Shown: positions 1 through 6,319 of the stretch, in pieces
Position numbering within the stretch: the first letter of the stretch is position 1
Layout: the number at the start of each line of letters is the position of its first letter
From: an uncultured bacterium
GTDB taxonomy: Bacteria > Bacteroidota > Bacteroidia > Bacteroidales > Bacteroidaceae
NCBI GenBank assembly: GCA_905215575.1
Contig: CAJMQV010000074.1
Location: forward strand, 1-8,943
Direction: 5' to 3'
DNA length: 8,943 nucleotides
Made by a program: the position numbers and the translations under genes
Notes under the pieces: model-generated
Seen by the model: the letters and a program-made list of their open reading frames with translations, nothing else
Databases searched by the model: none
Told to the model about the DNA's origin: nothing

Positions 1-1064
1 CCCCGTTCCGCATTGTGAGTTGCTACGGCGGTCGTCCGGCTATGGAGGAACACCGCACGCTCAAGCAGGTCAATCCGCACGTGGTGGTGGCTACTCCGGG
101 ACGTATGAACGATCATCTCGGCAAGGAGAACATCGTTACCGACACCGTCCATACCCTGGTTATCGACGAGTTTGACAAGTGTCTGGAGCTGGGCTTTCAG
201 GACGAGATGGCGCAGGTGCTGTCACGCTTGCAGCCTTTGCAACGGCGTTTTCTGCTTTCGGCTACGGATGCCGAGCAGATTCCGGCTTTTGTGTCCGACC
301 GCGATTTTACCAAACTCGATTTTCTGGACCGCACCGAGTCGGTTTCCGACCGTGTGCAGGTGCGTCTCGTAAAATCTCCTCAAAAGGACAAACTCGACAC
401 GTTGGCCAATCTGTTGGGCAGTTTGCGTGGCGGTTCGTCTATGGTGTTCGTAAACTACCGCGAGAGTGTGGAGCGCACGGCGGCTTTCCTTAAGAGTAAG
501 GGTTTCTTCTATTCGTCGTTCCACGGCGGTATGGAGCAGAAAGACCGTGAGCGTGCGTTGTATAAGTTCAGTAACGGTTCGTGCAATGTGCTGGTCACTA
601 CCGATCTGGCGGCGCGCGGACTGGATATAGCCGATGTGGACCACATCATCCACTATCATTTGCCGCTGAACGAAGAGGCGTATATTCACCGTAACGGACG
701 TACGGCCCGCTGGGATGCCGAAGGAAACGCTTATGTCATCCTGGGCCCCGAGGAGCATCTGCCCGAATATATGCCGGCCGATATGCCGGTGCTGAACCTG
801 CGTGAGAACGGAGGTCGTCCGCGCCCGCCGAAATGGATCACCTTATATATAGGTAAGGGGAAGAAGGACAAAATCAATAAAGTGGACATTGTGGGCTTCC
901 TGTCCAAGGTGGGCGGTTTGCAGAAAGAGGAGATCGGCCGTATTGATGTGAAGGAGCATTATGCCTTTGTGGCCGTGGCACGTACTTGCGAGCGTGAGGT
1001 GCTGGCTCGTGTAAAAGGACAGAAGATAAAAGGAATCAAGTGTATTATTGAGAAAGCTCTCTAA
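1..1064 (+). CDS. DEAD-box ATP-dependent RNA helicase with DbpA-type RNA-binding domain (5'-truncated)
   Basis: This ATP-dependent RNA helicase probably remodels structured RNA, most likely rRNA during ribosome assembly. The reading frame is open from base 3, so the gene begins upstream; the Q motif, Walker A (motif I) and PTREL motif are missing only because the window cuts it. Visible in order: a YGG motif (about 24-32), TPGR (93-104), motif II as DEFD (165-176), SAT (258-266), the second RecA lobe with VFVNYRES, motif V TTDLAARGLDI, and motif VI HRNGRTAR (687-710). The last 75 or so residues, from KWITLYIG onward, fit the small RRM-like DbpA RNA-binding domain, which in E. coli DbpA recognises a 23S rRNA hairpin. 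Motif II is DEFD rather than DEAD, and motif VI has N and A where HRIGRTGR is usual; the catalytic D-E and the arginines remain. The stop TAA lies 25 bp before serC, suggesting cotranscription. The helicase class is certain; equivalence to dbpA rather than another member is an inference. Confidence 0.93.
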   Translation, partial: PFRIVSCYGGRPAMEEHRTLKQVNPHVVVATPGRMNDHLGKENIVTDTVHTLVIDEFDKCLELGFQDEMAQVLSRLQPLQRRFLLSATDAEQIPAFVSDRDFTKLDFLDRTESVSDRVQVRLVKSPQKDKLDTLANLLGSLRGGSSMVFVNYRESVERTAAFLKSKGFFYSSFHGGMEQKDRERALYKFSNGSCNVLVTTDLAARGLDIADVDHIIHYHLPLNEEAYIHRNGRTARWDAEGNAYVILGPEEHLPEYMPADMPVLNLRENGGRPRPPKWITLYIGKGKKDKINKVDIVGFLSKVGGLQKEEIGRIDVKEHYAFVAVARTCEREVLARVKGQKIKGIKCIIEKAL

Positions 1065-1076
1065 AGGAAGAGTCTC

Positions 1077-1082
1077 AGGAGA
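1077..1082 (+). promoter_or_regulatory. Shine-Dalgarno-like site for serC
   Basis: AGGAGA sits 7 bases before the ATG at 1090. It decides the serC start: the open frame reaches back to an ATG at 1048, but that would overlap the helicase end and add 14 residues (MRKLSKGR...) that do not resemble SerC, whereas MSEPLYNFNAGPS is the usual SerC N-terminus. Confidence 0.65.
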
Positions 1083-1089
1083 AATAAAG

Positions 1090-2175
1090 ATGAGTGAACC
1101 GCTTTATAATTTCAATGCCGGTCCTTCCATGCTTCCACGTGAGGTGGTGGAGGAAACAGCCCGTGCCTGTATTGATTTCAACGGCTCGAGGCTGTCGCTG
1201 ATGGAGATTCCGCACCGTTCGCCGGAGTTCAAGGCTGTACTGAAGGAGGCGCGCGATCTGGTGCGCAGTTTGTTGGACGTACCGCAGGAGTATGACATCC
1301 TGTTCCTGTCGGGAGGCGCGCGCATGGAGTTCTGTCGGGTGCCTTATAACTTTCTGCGCCATAAGGCGGCCTATCTCGACACCGGTACGTGGGCGCATCA
1401 GGCTTTGCAGGAAGCGGAGCATTTTGGTGAAGTGGTCACGGTGGCTTCCTCGCGCGAAGACCATTATACGTATATTCCGCAGGACTATTCCGTGCCGGAA
1501 GACGTGGATTATTTCCATTTCACCTCGAACAACACGATCTACGGCACTGAGCTGCGCCGTGATCCCGTTGTTCCGGTGCCGCTCATTTCCGATATGTCGT
1601 CCGACATCCTTTCCCGTTCGGTAGAGGTAAGCCGCTATGCCTGCATCTATGCCGGGGCGCAGAAAAACCTCTCCATGGCCGGTGTGAATCTGGTCATTGT
1701 GCGGCGTGATGCCTTGCAGTCGGCAGACCGTTACATACCTATGATGCTCGATTATCGGGCACACGTAGAGGCAGACTCCATGCTCAATACGCCACCCGTG
1801 TTGCCCATCTACACTGCTCTGCTGAACTTGCGCTGGTTGCATCGTCAGGGAGGTGTGGAGGAAATGGACCGTCGGGCGCAGGCGCGTGCCGCCGTGCTCT
1901 ATGAAGAGATCGGGCGCAACCGTCTGTTCCGTGCCGTGGCGCGTGAGGACAGTCGTTCGCTGATGAATATCTGTTTTGTTATGGACGAGGAGTTTGCCGC
2001 TCGCGAGCAGGATTTTCTGGATTTTGTAGAGCAGCGCGGCATCCGAAACATACGGGGCCATCGTAGTGTGGGCGGTTTCCGTGCTTCATGTTATAATGCC
2101 ATGCCTCTGGAAGGCGCGAGGGCACTGCAACAGAGTATGCGCGATTTTGAAAAACTGGTGCTGGCCGGACATTAG
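1090..2175 (+). CDS. serC: Phosphoserine aminotransferase (3-phosphoserine/phosphohydroxythreonine transaminase)
   Basis: This cytosolic PLP enzyme transfers the amino group of glutamate to 3-phosphohydroxypyruvate to give 3-phosphoserine, the second step of serine synthesis; the same enzyme serves pyridoxal phosphate synthesis in some bacteria. The 361 residues match the family's length. NFNAGPS opens the protein; H42-R43 (in MEIPHRSPEF) and H324-R325 plus R331 (in GHRSVGGFRAS) correspond to substrate-phosphate residues; G76-A77-R78 is the cofactor-phosphate loop; W101 would stack on PLP; D168 lies under the pyridine nitrogen; K192 in AGAQKN is the Schiff-base lysine. All key residues are present, so it should be active. 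It sits between a helicase and yigZ with short gaps. No serA is adjacent, although from memory serC and serA are often neighbours in Bacteroidales. Its GC-rich codons resemble those of the helicase. Family assignment is firm; whether this is the only serC in the genome cannot be seen here. Confidence 0.96.
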   Translation: MSEPLYNFNAGPSMLPREVVEETARACIDFNGSRLSLMEIPHRSPEFKAVLKEARDLVRSLLDVPQEYDILFLSGGARMEFCRVPYNFLRHKAAYLDTGTWAHQALQEAEHFGEVVTVASSREDHYTYIPQDYSVPEDVDYFHFTSNNTIYGTELRRDPVVPVPLISDMSSDILSRSVEVSRYACIYAGAQKNLSMAGVNLVIVRRDALQSADRYIPMMLDYRAHVEADSMLNTPPVLPIYTALLNLRWLHRQGGVEEMDRRAQARAAVLYEEIGRNRLFRAVAREDSRSLMNICFVMDEEFAAREQDFLDFVEQRGIRNIRGHRSVGGFRASCYNAMPLEGARALQQSMRDFEKLVLAGH

Positions 2176-2213
2176 GCGCACCGAAAGGATTTGTTCAAGA
2201 AAGAATTGTTTTT

Positions 2214-2819
2214 ATGGAAGATAGATCGGATGTATACCGCACGGTGGACGTGCCGGCAGAAGGAGAATATTATGAAAAGCGGAGCAAATTCCTGGCATTT
2301 CTGGAGCCAGTGCATTCGCTGGACGAGGTGAAAGAGCGTGTGGAGTTTTATCAGAAGAAGTATTACGACGCACGCCACTGCTGCTATGCCTATATGCTCG
2401 GTCCCGAACGTAAGGAGTTCCGGGCCAACGACAACGGCGAGCCGTCGGGCACGGCAGGAAAACCTATCCTCGGGCAGATCAATTCGAATGAACTGACGGA
2501 TGTGCTGATTGTGGTGATCCGTTACTTTGGTGGTATCAAGCTGGGCACCAGCGGATTGATAGTGGCTTATAAGATGGCTGCTGCCGATGCCATTGAACAT
2601 GCCGAGATTGTGGAGAAAACGGTGGACGAGGAGGTGACTTTCTTCTTTGAGTATCCGTTTATGAACTCCGTGATGCGCATTGTCAAGGAAGAGAATCCCG
2701 CTATTGTGTCTCAGGGGTACGATAATGATTGCAGTATGACGCTTCGCATTCGCAAGAATATGATGCCCCGACTCAAGGCACGTCTGGAGAAGGTGGATAC
2801 CCTGCGCTTTGAGGAATAA
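2214..2819 (+). CDS. yigZ: YigZ/IMPACT family protein (UPF0029 plus DUF1949 domains)
   Basis: This conserved soluble protein of the YigZ/IMPACT family has no settled bacterial function. The eukaryotic relative IMPACT controls the Gcn2 translation-stress kinase, and structural work on YigZ suggested nucleic-acid or translation-factor binding. The 201-residue length is typical. The N-terminal UPF0029 domain (about 15-125) carries the signature DNGEPSGTAGKP (73-84) and the family's hallmark RYFGGIKLGTSGLIVAY (103-119). The C-terminal part (about 130-201) fits the small ferredoxin-like DUF1949 domain. The ATG at 2214 follows serC by 38 bp with only a weak purine stretch (AAGAAAG), common in Bacteroidetes, and no terminator lies between, so it is probably the last gene of the helicase-serC-yigZ transcript. 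A strong hairpin follows. Any functional link with the helicase (RNA, translation) is only suggestive. Confidence 0.93.
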   Translation: MEDRSDVYRTVDVPAEGEYYEKRSKFLAFLEPVHSLDEVKERVEFYQKKYYDARHCCYAYMLGPERKEFRANDNGEPSGTAGKPILGQINSNELTDVLIVVIRYFGGIKLGTSGLIVAYKMAAADAIEHAEIVEKTVDEEVTFFFEYPFMNSVMRIVKEENPAIVSQGYDNDCSMTLRIRKNMMPRLKARLEKVDTLRFEE

Positions 2820-2838
2820 TATTTTCTGTTGTTCAACA

Positions 2839-2889
2839 AAAGAAGTGCCGCTTCAAAGTTTGAGATGAACTTTGAAGCGGCACTTCTTT
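2839..2889. terminator. Long bidirectional intrinsic terminator between convergent yigZ and nadE
   Basis: Two perfectly complementary 22-base arms (2839-2860 and 2868-2889) flank a 7-base loop (2861-2867). The core of each arm is GC-rich (GTGCCGCTTC paired with GAAGCGGCAC), and the outer ends are AAAG/CTTT, so either strand ends in a short T run after the stem. It lies 19 bp past the yigZ stop and 82 bp past the nadE stop, as expected of a shared terminator for convergent genes. Confidence 0.9.
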
Positions 2890-2971
2890 ATGTCATAGCG
2901 GCAAGACTCCTGTTTGGTAAGGGATACCTTTTTATGTTACACCGGTTGGTTGCAGGATTCTTGCTGGCAAC

Positions 2972-4900
2972 TTACTGCAGGGATGCACATTCTTCCAACC
3001 AGGAAGCCGAAGAGGCATCGCTCGGCATACGCCAGTCGCCGCGCGGACTCAGAGAGCAGCTGCCCACTTTCGGACCATCGGGCAGACAGGAGCGCTTGAA
3101 CTGCTGGGCGAAGAAGCGGCGGAAGAAAGTGGTGAGCCATTTCTTGATAACCTCGTCTGTATAGCTGTTCTTGAAAGCTTCCTGTGCCAGCATATAGATT
3201 TTTGCCGGACGGAAACCAAAGCGCAGGGTGTAATAAAGGAAGAAGTCGTGCAGTTCGTACGGGCCTACCAAATCTTCTGTTTTCTGCTGAATCTCTCCGT
3301 TTTCGTTGGCAGGAATTAATTCCGGACTGATTGGAGTGTCAATGATATCGAGCAGAGTTGTACGGCAGTTTTCATCCATTTCCTGCATGGCCACCCAGTG
3401 TACCAAATGGCGTACCAGTGTTTTGGGGATGGAAGCGTTTACGCCGTACATGCTCATGTGGTCGCCGTTGTATGTAGCCCAGCCCAATGCCAGTTCCGAC
3501 AGGTCGCCGGTACCGATTACCAGTCCGTTGCTTTGGTTGGCGGCATCCATCAGAATCTGGGTGCGCTCGCGGGCCTGACTGTTTTCGTAAGTCACATCGT
3601 GCACACTCGGATCAATGTTCAGATCCTTGAAATGCTGCAGACAGGCATCCTTAATGCAGATTTCACGGATGGTAATGCCCAATTCCTTCATCAGGTTCAG
3701 CGCATTGTTGTAGGTACGGCCGGTAGTACCGAATCCCGGCATAGTGATGCCGATGATGTTCTTGCGTGACAGTCCTAACATATCGAAAGTCTTGACGCAG
3801 ACTAACAGGGCCAAGGTAGAATCCAGACCGCCCGAGATACCTACAACGACATTCTGTGCATGTGTGTGTACGATGCGTTTGGCCAGTCCCTGAGTCTGGA
3901 TGGCAAAAATCTCTTCGCAGCGTTCGTTCAATGTTTCTCCTTTAGGAACAAAAGGAGAAGGATCAAAACTTCTGCTCAGTTTGAACTCTTTCGGAACAAT
4001 CAGTTCTGTGTCGATATATCGTGCCTGTTTCAGATCCAGCTGGGCCATGTTGGCGGCAAACGTCGTATTTACCTGACGCTCGATGCGCAACCGTTCTACA
4101 TCTATTTCCGTAGTGATAAGCTGTTCTTTCAGGGAGAAACGCTCCGCTTCGCATAAAAGAGAGCCGTTTTCATAAATAAACGCTTTTCCGGCGAACACTA
4201 CATCCTGGGTGCTTTCTCCGAAACCGCAGCCAGAAAATACGTAACCGGCCAGACAACGTGCGCTCTGTTGCGCCAATAATGATTTCAGATACTGGTGCTT
4301 TCCGATGCCTTCATTGTCTGCGCTCAGATTGAAGATGATTTCAGCGCCACGCAAAGCAGCCATACTGCTGGGAGGAATAGGAGCCCATACATCTTCGCAG
4401 ATCTCTACCGCAAAACTGAAATGCGGCATTTGGAATATGAGGTTGTTGCCGAGCGGAACCTGTTGTCCGCAGATTTTTACTGATGTTTCCGGGAATGTTG
4501 TTCCGCTGGTAAACCATCGTTGTTCATAAAACTCTTTGTAGTTTGGCAGATAAGTTTTAGGAACCAATCCCAGAATCTTGCCTTTTTGGATTACTGCGGC
4601 ACAGTTCAATAAAGTTCCGCGATAGGGCAGAGGGAATCCTACAATGGAGATGATATTGAAGGAACGTGTAAAGTCCAGCAAAGAGATCAGGGCCATTTCT
4701 GCTTCATCGAGCAGCATTTGCTGTGAAAACAAATCGCCGCAGGTGTAGGCGGTGATACTTAGTTCCGGAAAACAGATTACTTCAATGCCTTTGCCTTCTG
4801 CCTGTGCAATAAGGCTTTCTATTTGCAGGATGTTGTACCTGCAATCGGCCACCTTGACATTAGGTATAGCCGAAGCTACTTTTACAAAACCGTAATTCAT
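2972..4900 (-). CDS. nadE: Glutamine-dependent NAD+ synthetase
   Basis: This two-domain cytosolic enzyme makes NAD+ from nicotinic acid adenine dinucleotide with ATP and glutamine, the last step of NAD synthesis. The N-terminal carbon-nitrogen hydrolase (glutaminase) domain, about residues 1-290, shows the nitrilase triad E46 (CFPELS), K115 (VPKTYLPNY) and C168 (EICEDVW), so it should draw ammonia from glutamine. The C-terminal synthetase domain has the ATP-pyrophosphatase loop SGGLDS at 356-361, then GTGDLSELALGW, and STPKTLVR-like ASIPKTLVRHLV further on. The 642-residue length fits the long bacterial form. The ATG at 4900 gives MNYGFVKVASA, where the hydrolase strand begins, and has a short leader; the stop is TAA at 2974-2972. 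It stands alone, convergent with yigZ and divergent from perR, so it is monocistronic. Codons are less GC-rich than in the helicase-serC block. No defect is visible. Confidence 0.97.
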   Translation of the reverse strand: MNYGFVKVASAIPNVKVADCRYNILQIESLIAQAEGKGIEVICFPELSITAYTCGDLFSQQMLLDEAEMALISLLDFTRSFNIISIVGFPLPYRGTLLNCAAVIQKGKILGLVPKTYLPNYKEFYEQRWFTSGTTFPETSVKICGQQVPLGNNLIFQMPHFSFAVEICEDVWAPIPPSSMAALRGAEIIFNLSADNEGIGKHQYLKSLLAQQSARCLAGYVFSGCGFGESTQDVVFAGKAFIYENGSLLCEAERFSLKEQLITTEIDVERLRIERQVNTTFAANMAQLDLKQARYIDTELIVPKEFKLSRSFDPSPFVPKGETLNERCEEIFAIQTQGLAKRIVHTHAQNVVVGISGGLDSTLALLVCVKTFDMLGLSRKNIIGITMPGFGTTGRTYNNALNLMKELGITIREICIKDACLQHFKDLNIDPSVHDVTYENSQARERTQILMDAANQSNGLVIGTGDLSELALGWATYNGDHMSMYGVNASIPKTLVRHLVHWVAMQEMDENCRTTLLDIIDTPISPELIPANENGEIQQKTEDLVGPYELHDFFLYYTLRFGFRPAKIYMLAQEAFKNSYTDEVIKKWLTTFFRRFFAQQFKRSCLPDGPKVGSCSLSPRGDWRMPSDASSASWLEECASLQ

Positions 4901-4913
4901 TTGTATGGTAGAT

Positions 4914-4926
4914 TATTATGATAATA
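4914..4926. repeat. 13-bp palindrome at the probable nadE transcription start
   Basis: TATTAT-G-ATAATA is a perfect 6-1-6 palindrome. It abuts the proposed nadE -7 box and covers the expected start point, where a repressor would bind. A palindrome of this size can arise by chance in such AT-rich DNA, so an operator role is a guess. Confidence 0.3.
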
Positions 4927-4934
4927 CAAAGATA
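4927..4934 (-). promoter_or_regulatory. Possible -7 box of the nadE promoter
   Basis: Read on the minus strand this is TATCTTTG, an exact match to the Bacteroidetes -7 consensus TAnnTTTG, and would start transcription about 20 bases before the nadE ATG. No TTTG is found at the expected 19-21 bp upstream, so the -33 element is missing or degenerate. Confidence 0.4.
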
Positions 4935-5154
4935 GGTAATTTTAATGAAACCTGCATGTTTTAAATAAAGATAGTTGCTTGCTGTGTCCAATAGAGTAAA
5001 TTTATAGTTGGATTAATTTTAGAATAGTTGTTTTGAGCGTTATATAAAGAAATGAGTTTTATATTAATATGATGATCAAAAAACGTAAAGAATAAGGATA
5101 AATACACAACAAATCTAAAAAATGAAAGTTTTTGAAGAAAAAACTCGCTTTTTA

Positions 5155-5186
5155 TTTGTGGCAAACGTAGTTTTATTCTACATTTG
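5155..5186 (+). promoter_or_regulatory. Bacteroidetes-type promoter of perR
   Basis: A -33 TTTG (5155-5158) is followed after 20 bp by a -7 TACATTTG (5179-5186). This matches the Bacteroidetes primary sigma-factor consensus TTTG / TAnnTTTG exactly in sequence and spacing. Transcription would begin near 5191-5194, leaving a leader of about 35 bases before the perR ATG. Confidence 0.8.
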
Positions 5187-5190
5187 CACT

Positions 5191-5203
5191 TGTAATAATT
5201 ACA
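5191..5203. promoter_or_regulatory. Probable PerR operator (Per-box-like palindrome)
   Basis: TGTAAT-A-ATTACA is a perfect 6-1-6 palindrome lying just after the -7 box, over the predicted transcription start. Taken as a 15-mer (5190-5204), it matches the B. subtilis Per box TTATAATnATTATAA at 11 of 14 defined positions, and the paired G/C changes keep the symmetry. Fur-family repressors commonly repress their own genes from such a position. The palindrome and its placement are seen; binding by this PerR is inferred. Confidence 0.6.
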
Positions 5204-5227
5204 TGTTTATAATAAATAAATGACGAT

Positions 5228-5650
5228 ATGATGGATAGTGCGTTAAATACATTATTAGAGTATGGAATTCATCCGTCCGTTCAGCGAATCGCCATCATGG
5301 ATTATCTTCAGAAGCATCACACGCATCCTACTGTCGATGAGGTATATGTGGCTTTGCATCAGGAGATTCCCACCTTGTCAAAGACAACGGTATACAACAC
5401 CTTGAAGTTGTTTGCAGAGCAAGGTGCTGCCCAAATGCTGACTATTGATGAGCGCAAGGTTTGCTTTGACGGAGTGGTTACCCCACATGTTCATTTCCTG
5501 TGCAAGGATTGCGGTAAGGTTTTTGACTTTCCGCTTACCGAAGAGCAGATGTATGTGGGATGTCCTGCAAAGGAGAGTGGTTTTGAGATAACCGAAGCTC
5601 ATGTATATTACAAGGGCTATTGCTCAGAATGTAAAAAGAAAAGATCTTGA
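5228..5650 (+). CDS. perR: PerR-type peroxide-responsive Fur-family repressor
   Basis: This metal-dependent repressor would sense hydrogen peroxide by iron-catalysed oxidation of a histidine ligand and then release DNA. The 140 residues match the family length. The N-terminal winged helix (about 1-80) includes SKTTVYNTLKLF, the recognition helix. The regulatory metal site is complete: H33 (in HTHPTVDEVY), D81, H87, H89 and D100. Aspartate at 100, where Fur proteins usually have glutamate, favours PerR over Fur. Two CxxC pairs, C92/C95 and C132/C135, would hold the structural zinc. ATG codons lie at 5228 and 5231; either start changes one residue only. There is no Shine-Dalgarno site. A strong promoter and a Per-box-like palindrome precede it, so autoregulation is likely. 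The rubrerythrin gene follows by 51 bp, supporting a peroxide-stress role. Fur-family membership is certain; the PerR subtype is well supported by ligands and context. Confidence 0.93.
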   Translation: MMDSALNTLLEYGIHPSVQRIAIMDYLQKHHTHPTVDEVYVALHQEIPTLSKTTVYNTLKLFAEQGAAQMLTIDERKVCFDGVVTPHVHFLCKDCGKVFDFPLTEEQMYVGCPAKESGFEITEAHVYYKGYCSECKKKRS

Positions 5651-5668
5651 TCTGTTGAGGGATCAGAT
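5644..5668 (+). repeat. Small inverted repeat at the perR-rbr junction
   Basis: ATCTTGATC (5644-5652) can pair with GATCAGAT (5661-5668) as 8 base pairs with one bulged T and an 8-base loop, overlapping the perR stop. No T run follows, so it is not an intrinsic terminator; it could be an RNA processing or stabilising structure, or chance. Confidence 0.3.
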
Positions 5669-5701
5669 AAACATATTGTACTAAACTAAAAACTAAAAAA
5701 A

Positions 5702-6253
5702 ATGGCTAAGAAATTTGTTTGTACCGTTTGCGGTTATGTTCACGAAGGTAATGAAGCTCCAGCACAGTGCCCACAGTGTAAAGCTCCTGCTGATAAGTTC
5801 AAGGAATTGGTAGATACAGAATTGACTTTTGTTACCGAGCACGTTATCGGTATCGCTAAGGATGTAGATCCTGAAATCAAGAAGGGTTTGATCGCTAACT
5901 TCGAAGGCGAGTGCACAGAGGTAGGTATGTATCTGGCTATGAGCCGTCAGGCTGACCGCGAGGGTTATCCAGAAATCGCTGAGGCTTTCAAGCGTTATGC
6001 TTTTGAGGAGGCTGATCACGCTGCTCGTTTCTGCGAGTTGTTGGGTGACATGGTTTGGGATACCAAGACTAACCTGAAGAAGAGAATGGAAGCTGAGAGC
6101 GGTGCTTGCTCTGGTAAGATGGAAATCGCTAAGATGGCTAAGGCTCAGAATCTGGACGCTATCCACGATACAGTTCACGAAATGGCTAAGGACGAGGCTC
6201 GTCACGGTCGTGGATTCCTGGGCTTGTACAACCGTTACTTCGGTGATAAATAA
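5702..6253 (+). CDS. rbr: Rubrerythrin with N-terminal rubredoxin domain (reverse rubrerythrin)
   Basis: This cytosolic non-haem iron protein reduces hydrogen peroxide to water and is a main peroxide defence in anaerobes. Residues 1-36 form a rubredoxin-like domain with C7xxC10 and C23xxC26 binding one iron. Residues about 40-183 form a four-helix ferritin-like domain with diiron ligands E70, E103xxH106 and E165xxH168, with other glutamates (E91/E94, E130/E132) as candidates for the remaining ligands. Classical rubrerythrin has rubredoxin at the C-terminus, so this is the reversed order known from clostridia and other anaerobes. The codons are strikingly uniform (GCT for Ala, CGT for Arg, AAG for Lys), unlike the neighbours, which indicates very high expression. 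The leader before ATG is A-rich (CTAAAAAAAATG) without a Shine-Dalgarno site. I see no good promoter in the 51-bp gap, so it is probably read from the perR promoter, perhaps with RNA-level enhancement. A strong terminator follows. Confidence 0.95.
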   Translation: MAKKFVCTVCGYVHEGNEAPAQCPQCKAPADKFKELVDTELTFVTEHVIGIAKDVDPEIKKGLIANFEGECTEVGMYLAMSRQADREGYPEIAEAFKRYAFEEADHAARFCELLGDMVWDTKTNLKKRMEAESGACSGKMEIAKMAKAQNLDAIHDTVHEMAKDEARHGRGFLGLYNRYFGDK

Positions 6254-6282
6254 TTCATGCTTTAGATAATTCTTTAATGAAG

Positions 6283-6319
6283 AAGAGGAGTATCCCCCAA
6301 AAGGATATTCCTCTTTTTT
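6283..6319 (+). terminator. Intrinsic terminator of the perR-rbr operon
   Basis: A 13-bp stem (6283-6295 with 6303-6315; AGAGGA paired with TCCTCT and one G-U pair) closes a 7-base loop and runs into six T residues (6314-6319). It begins 29 bp after the rubrerythrin stop. Confidence 0.92.

Larger units (their letters stand above)
4901..5227. other. Divergent AT-rich intergenic region between nadE and perR
   Basis: These 327 bp hold no credible gene. The perR promoter and operator lie at the right end and a weaker nadE -7 box at the left. The middle (about 4935-5150) is very AT-rich. It contains three direct copies of ATAGTTG (4971-4977, 5004-5010, 5024-5030), and a small inverted repeat of A/T runs (5127-5133 with 5139-5145). 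I see no RNA gene or riboswitch fold in it. Confidence 0.6.

Noticed and set aside
222..758. 178-residue open frame antisense to the helicase
   Set aside because: It lies wholly inside the conserved helicase core and has no recognisable motif; GC-rich coding DNA readily gives such frames.
1048..1089. Upstream ATG giving a longer SerC
   Set aside because: It overlaps the helicase end and adds a non-family N-terminus, while the ATG at 1090 has a good AGGAGA at 7 bases.
1075..2061. 328-residue open frame antisense to serC
   Set aside because: It mirrors serC codon structure, has no recognisable domain, and serC on the other strand has every catalytic residue of its family.
2176..2213. Terminator between serC and yigZ
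   Set aside because: Only a few base pairs of TTC/GAA symmetry are present and no stable stem precedes the T run before the yigZ start.
2829..3164. 111-residue + strand frame between yigZ and nadE
   Set aside because: Its start lies in the terminator hairpin region and its 3' half is antisense to the nadE C-terminus; the translation is low-complexity and family-less.
5220..5231. Four-codon upstream open frame (ATG at 5220) overlapping the perR start
   Set aside because: It reads M-T-I-stop in AT-rich leader DNA with no ribosome binding site; nothing supports a leader-peptide role.
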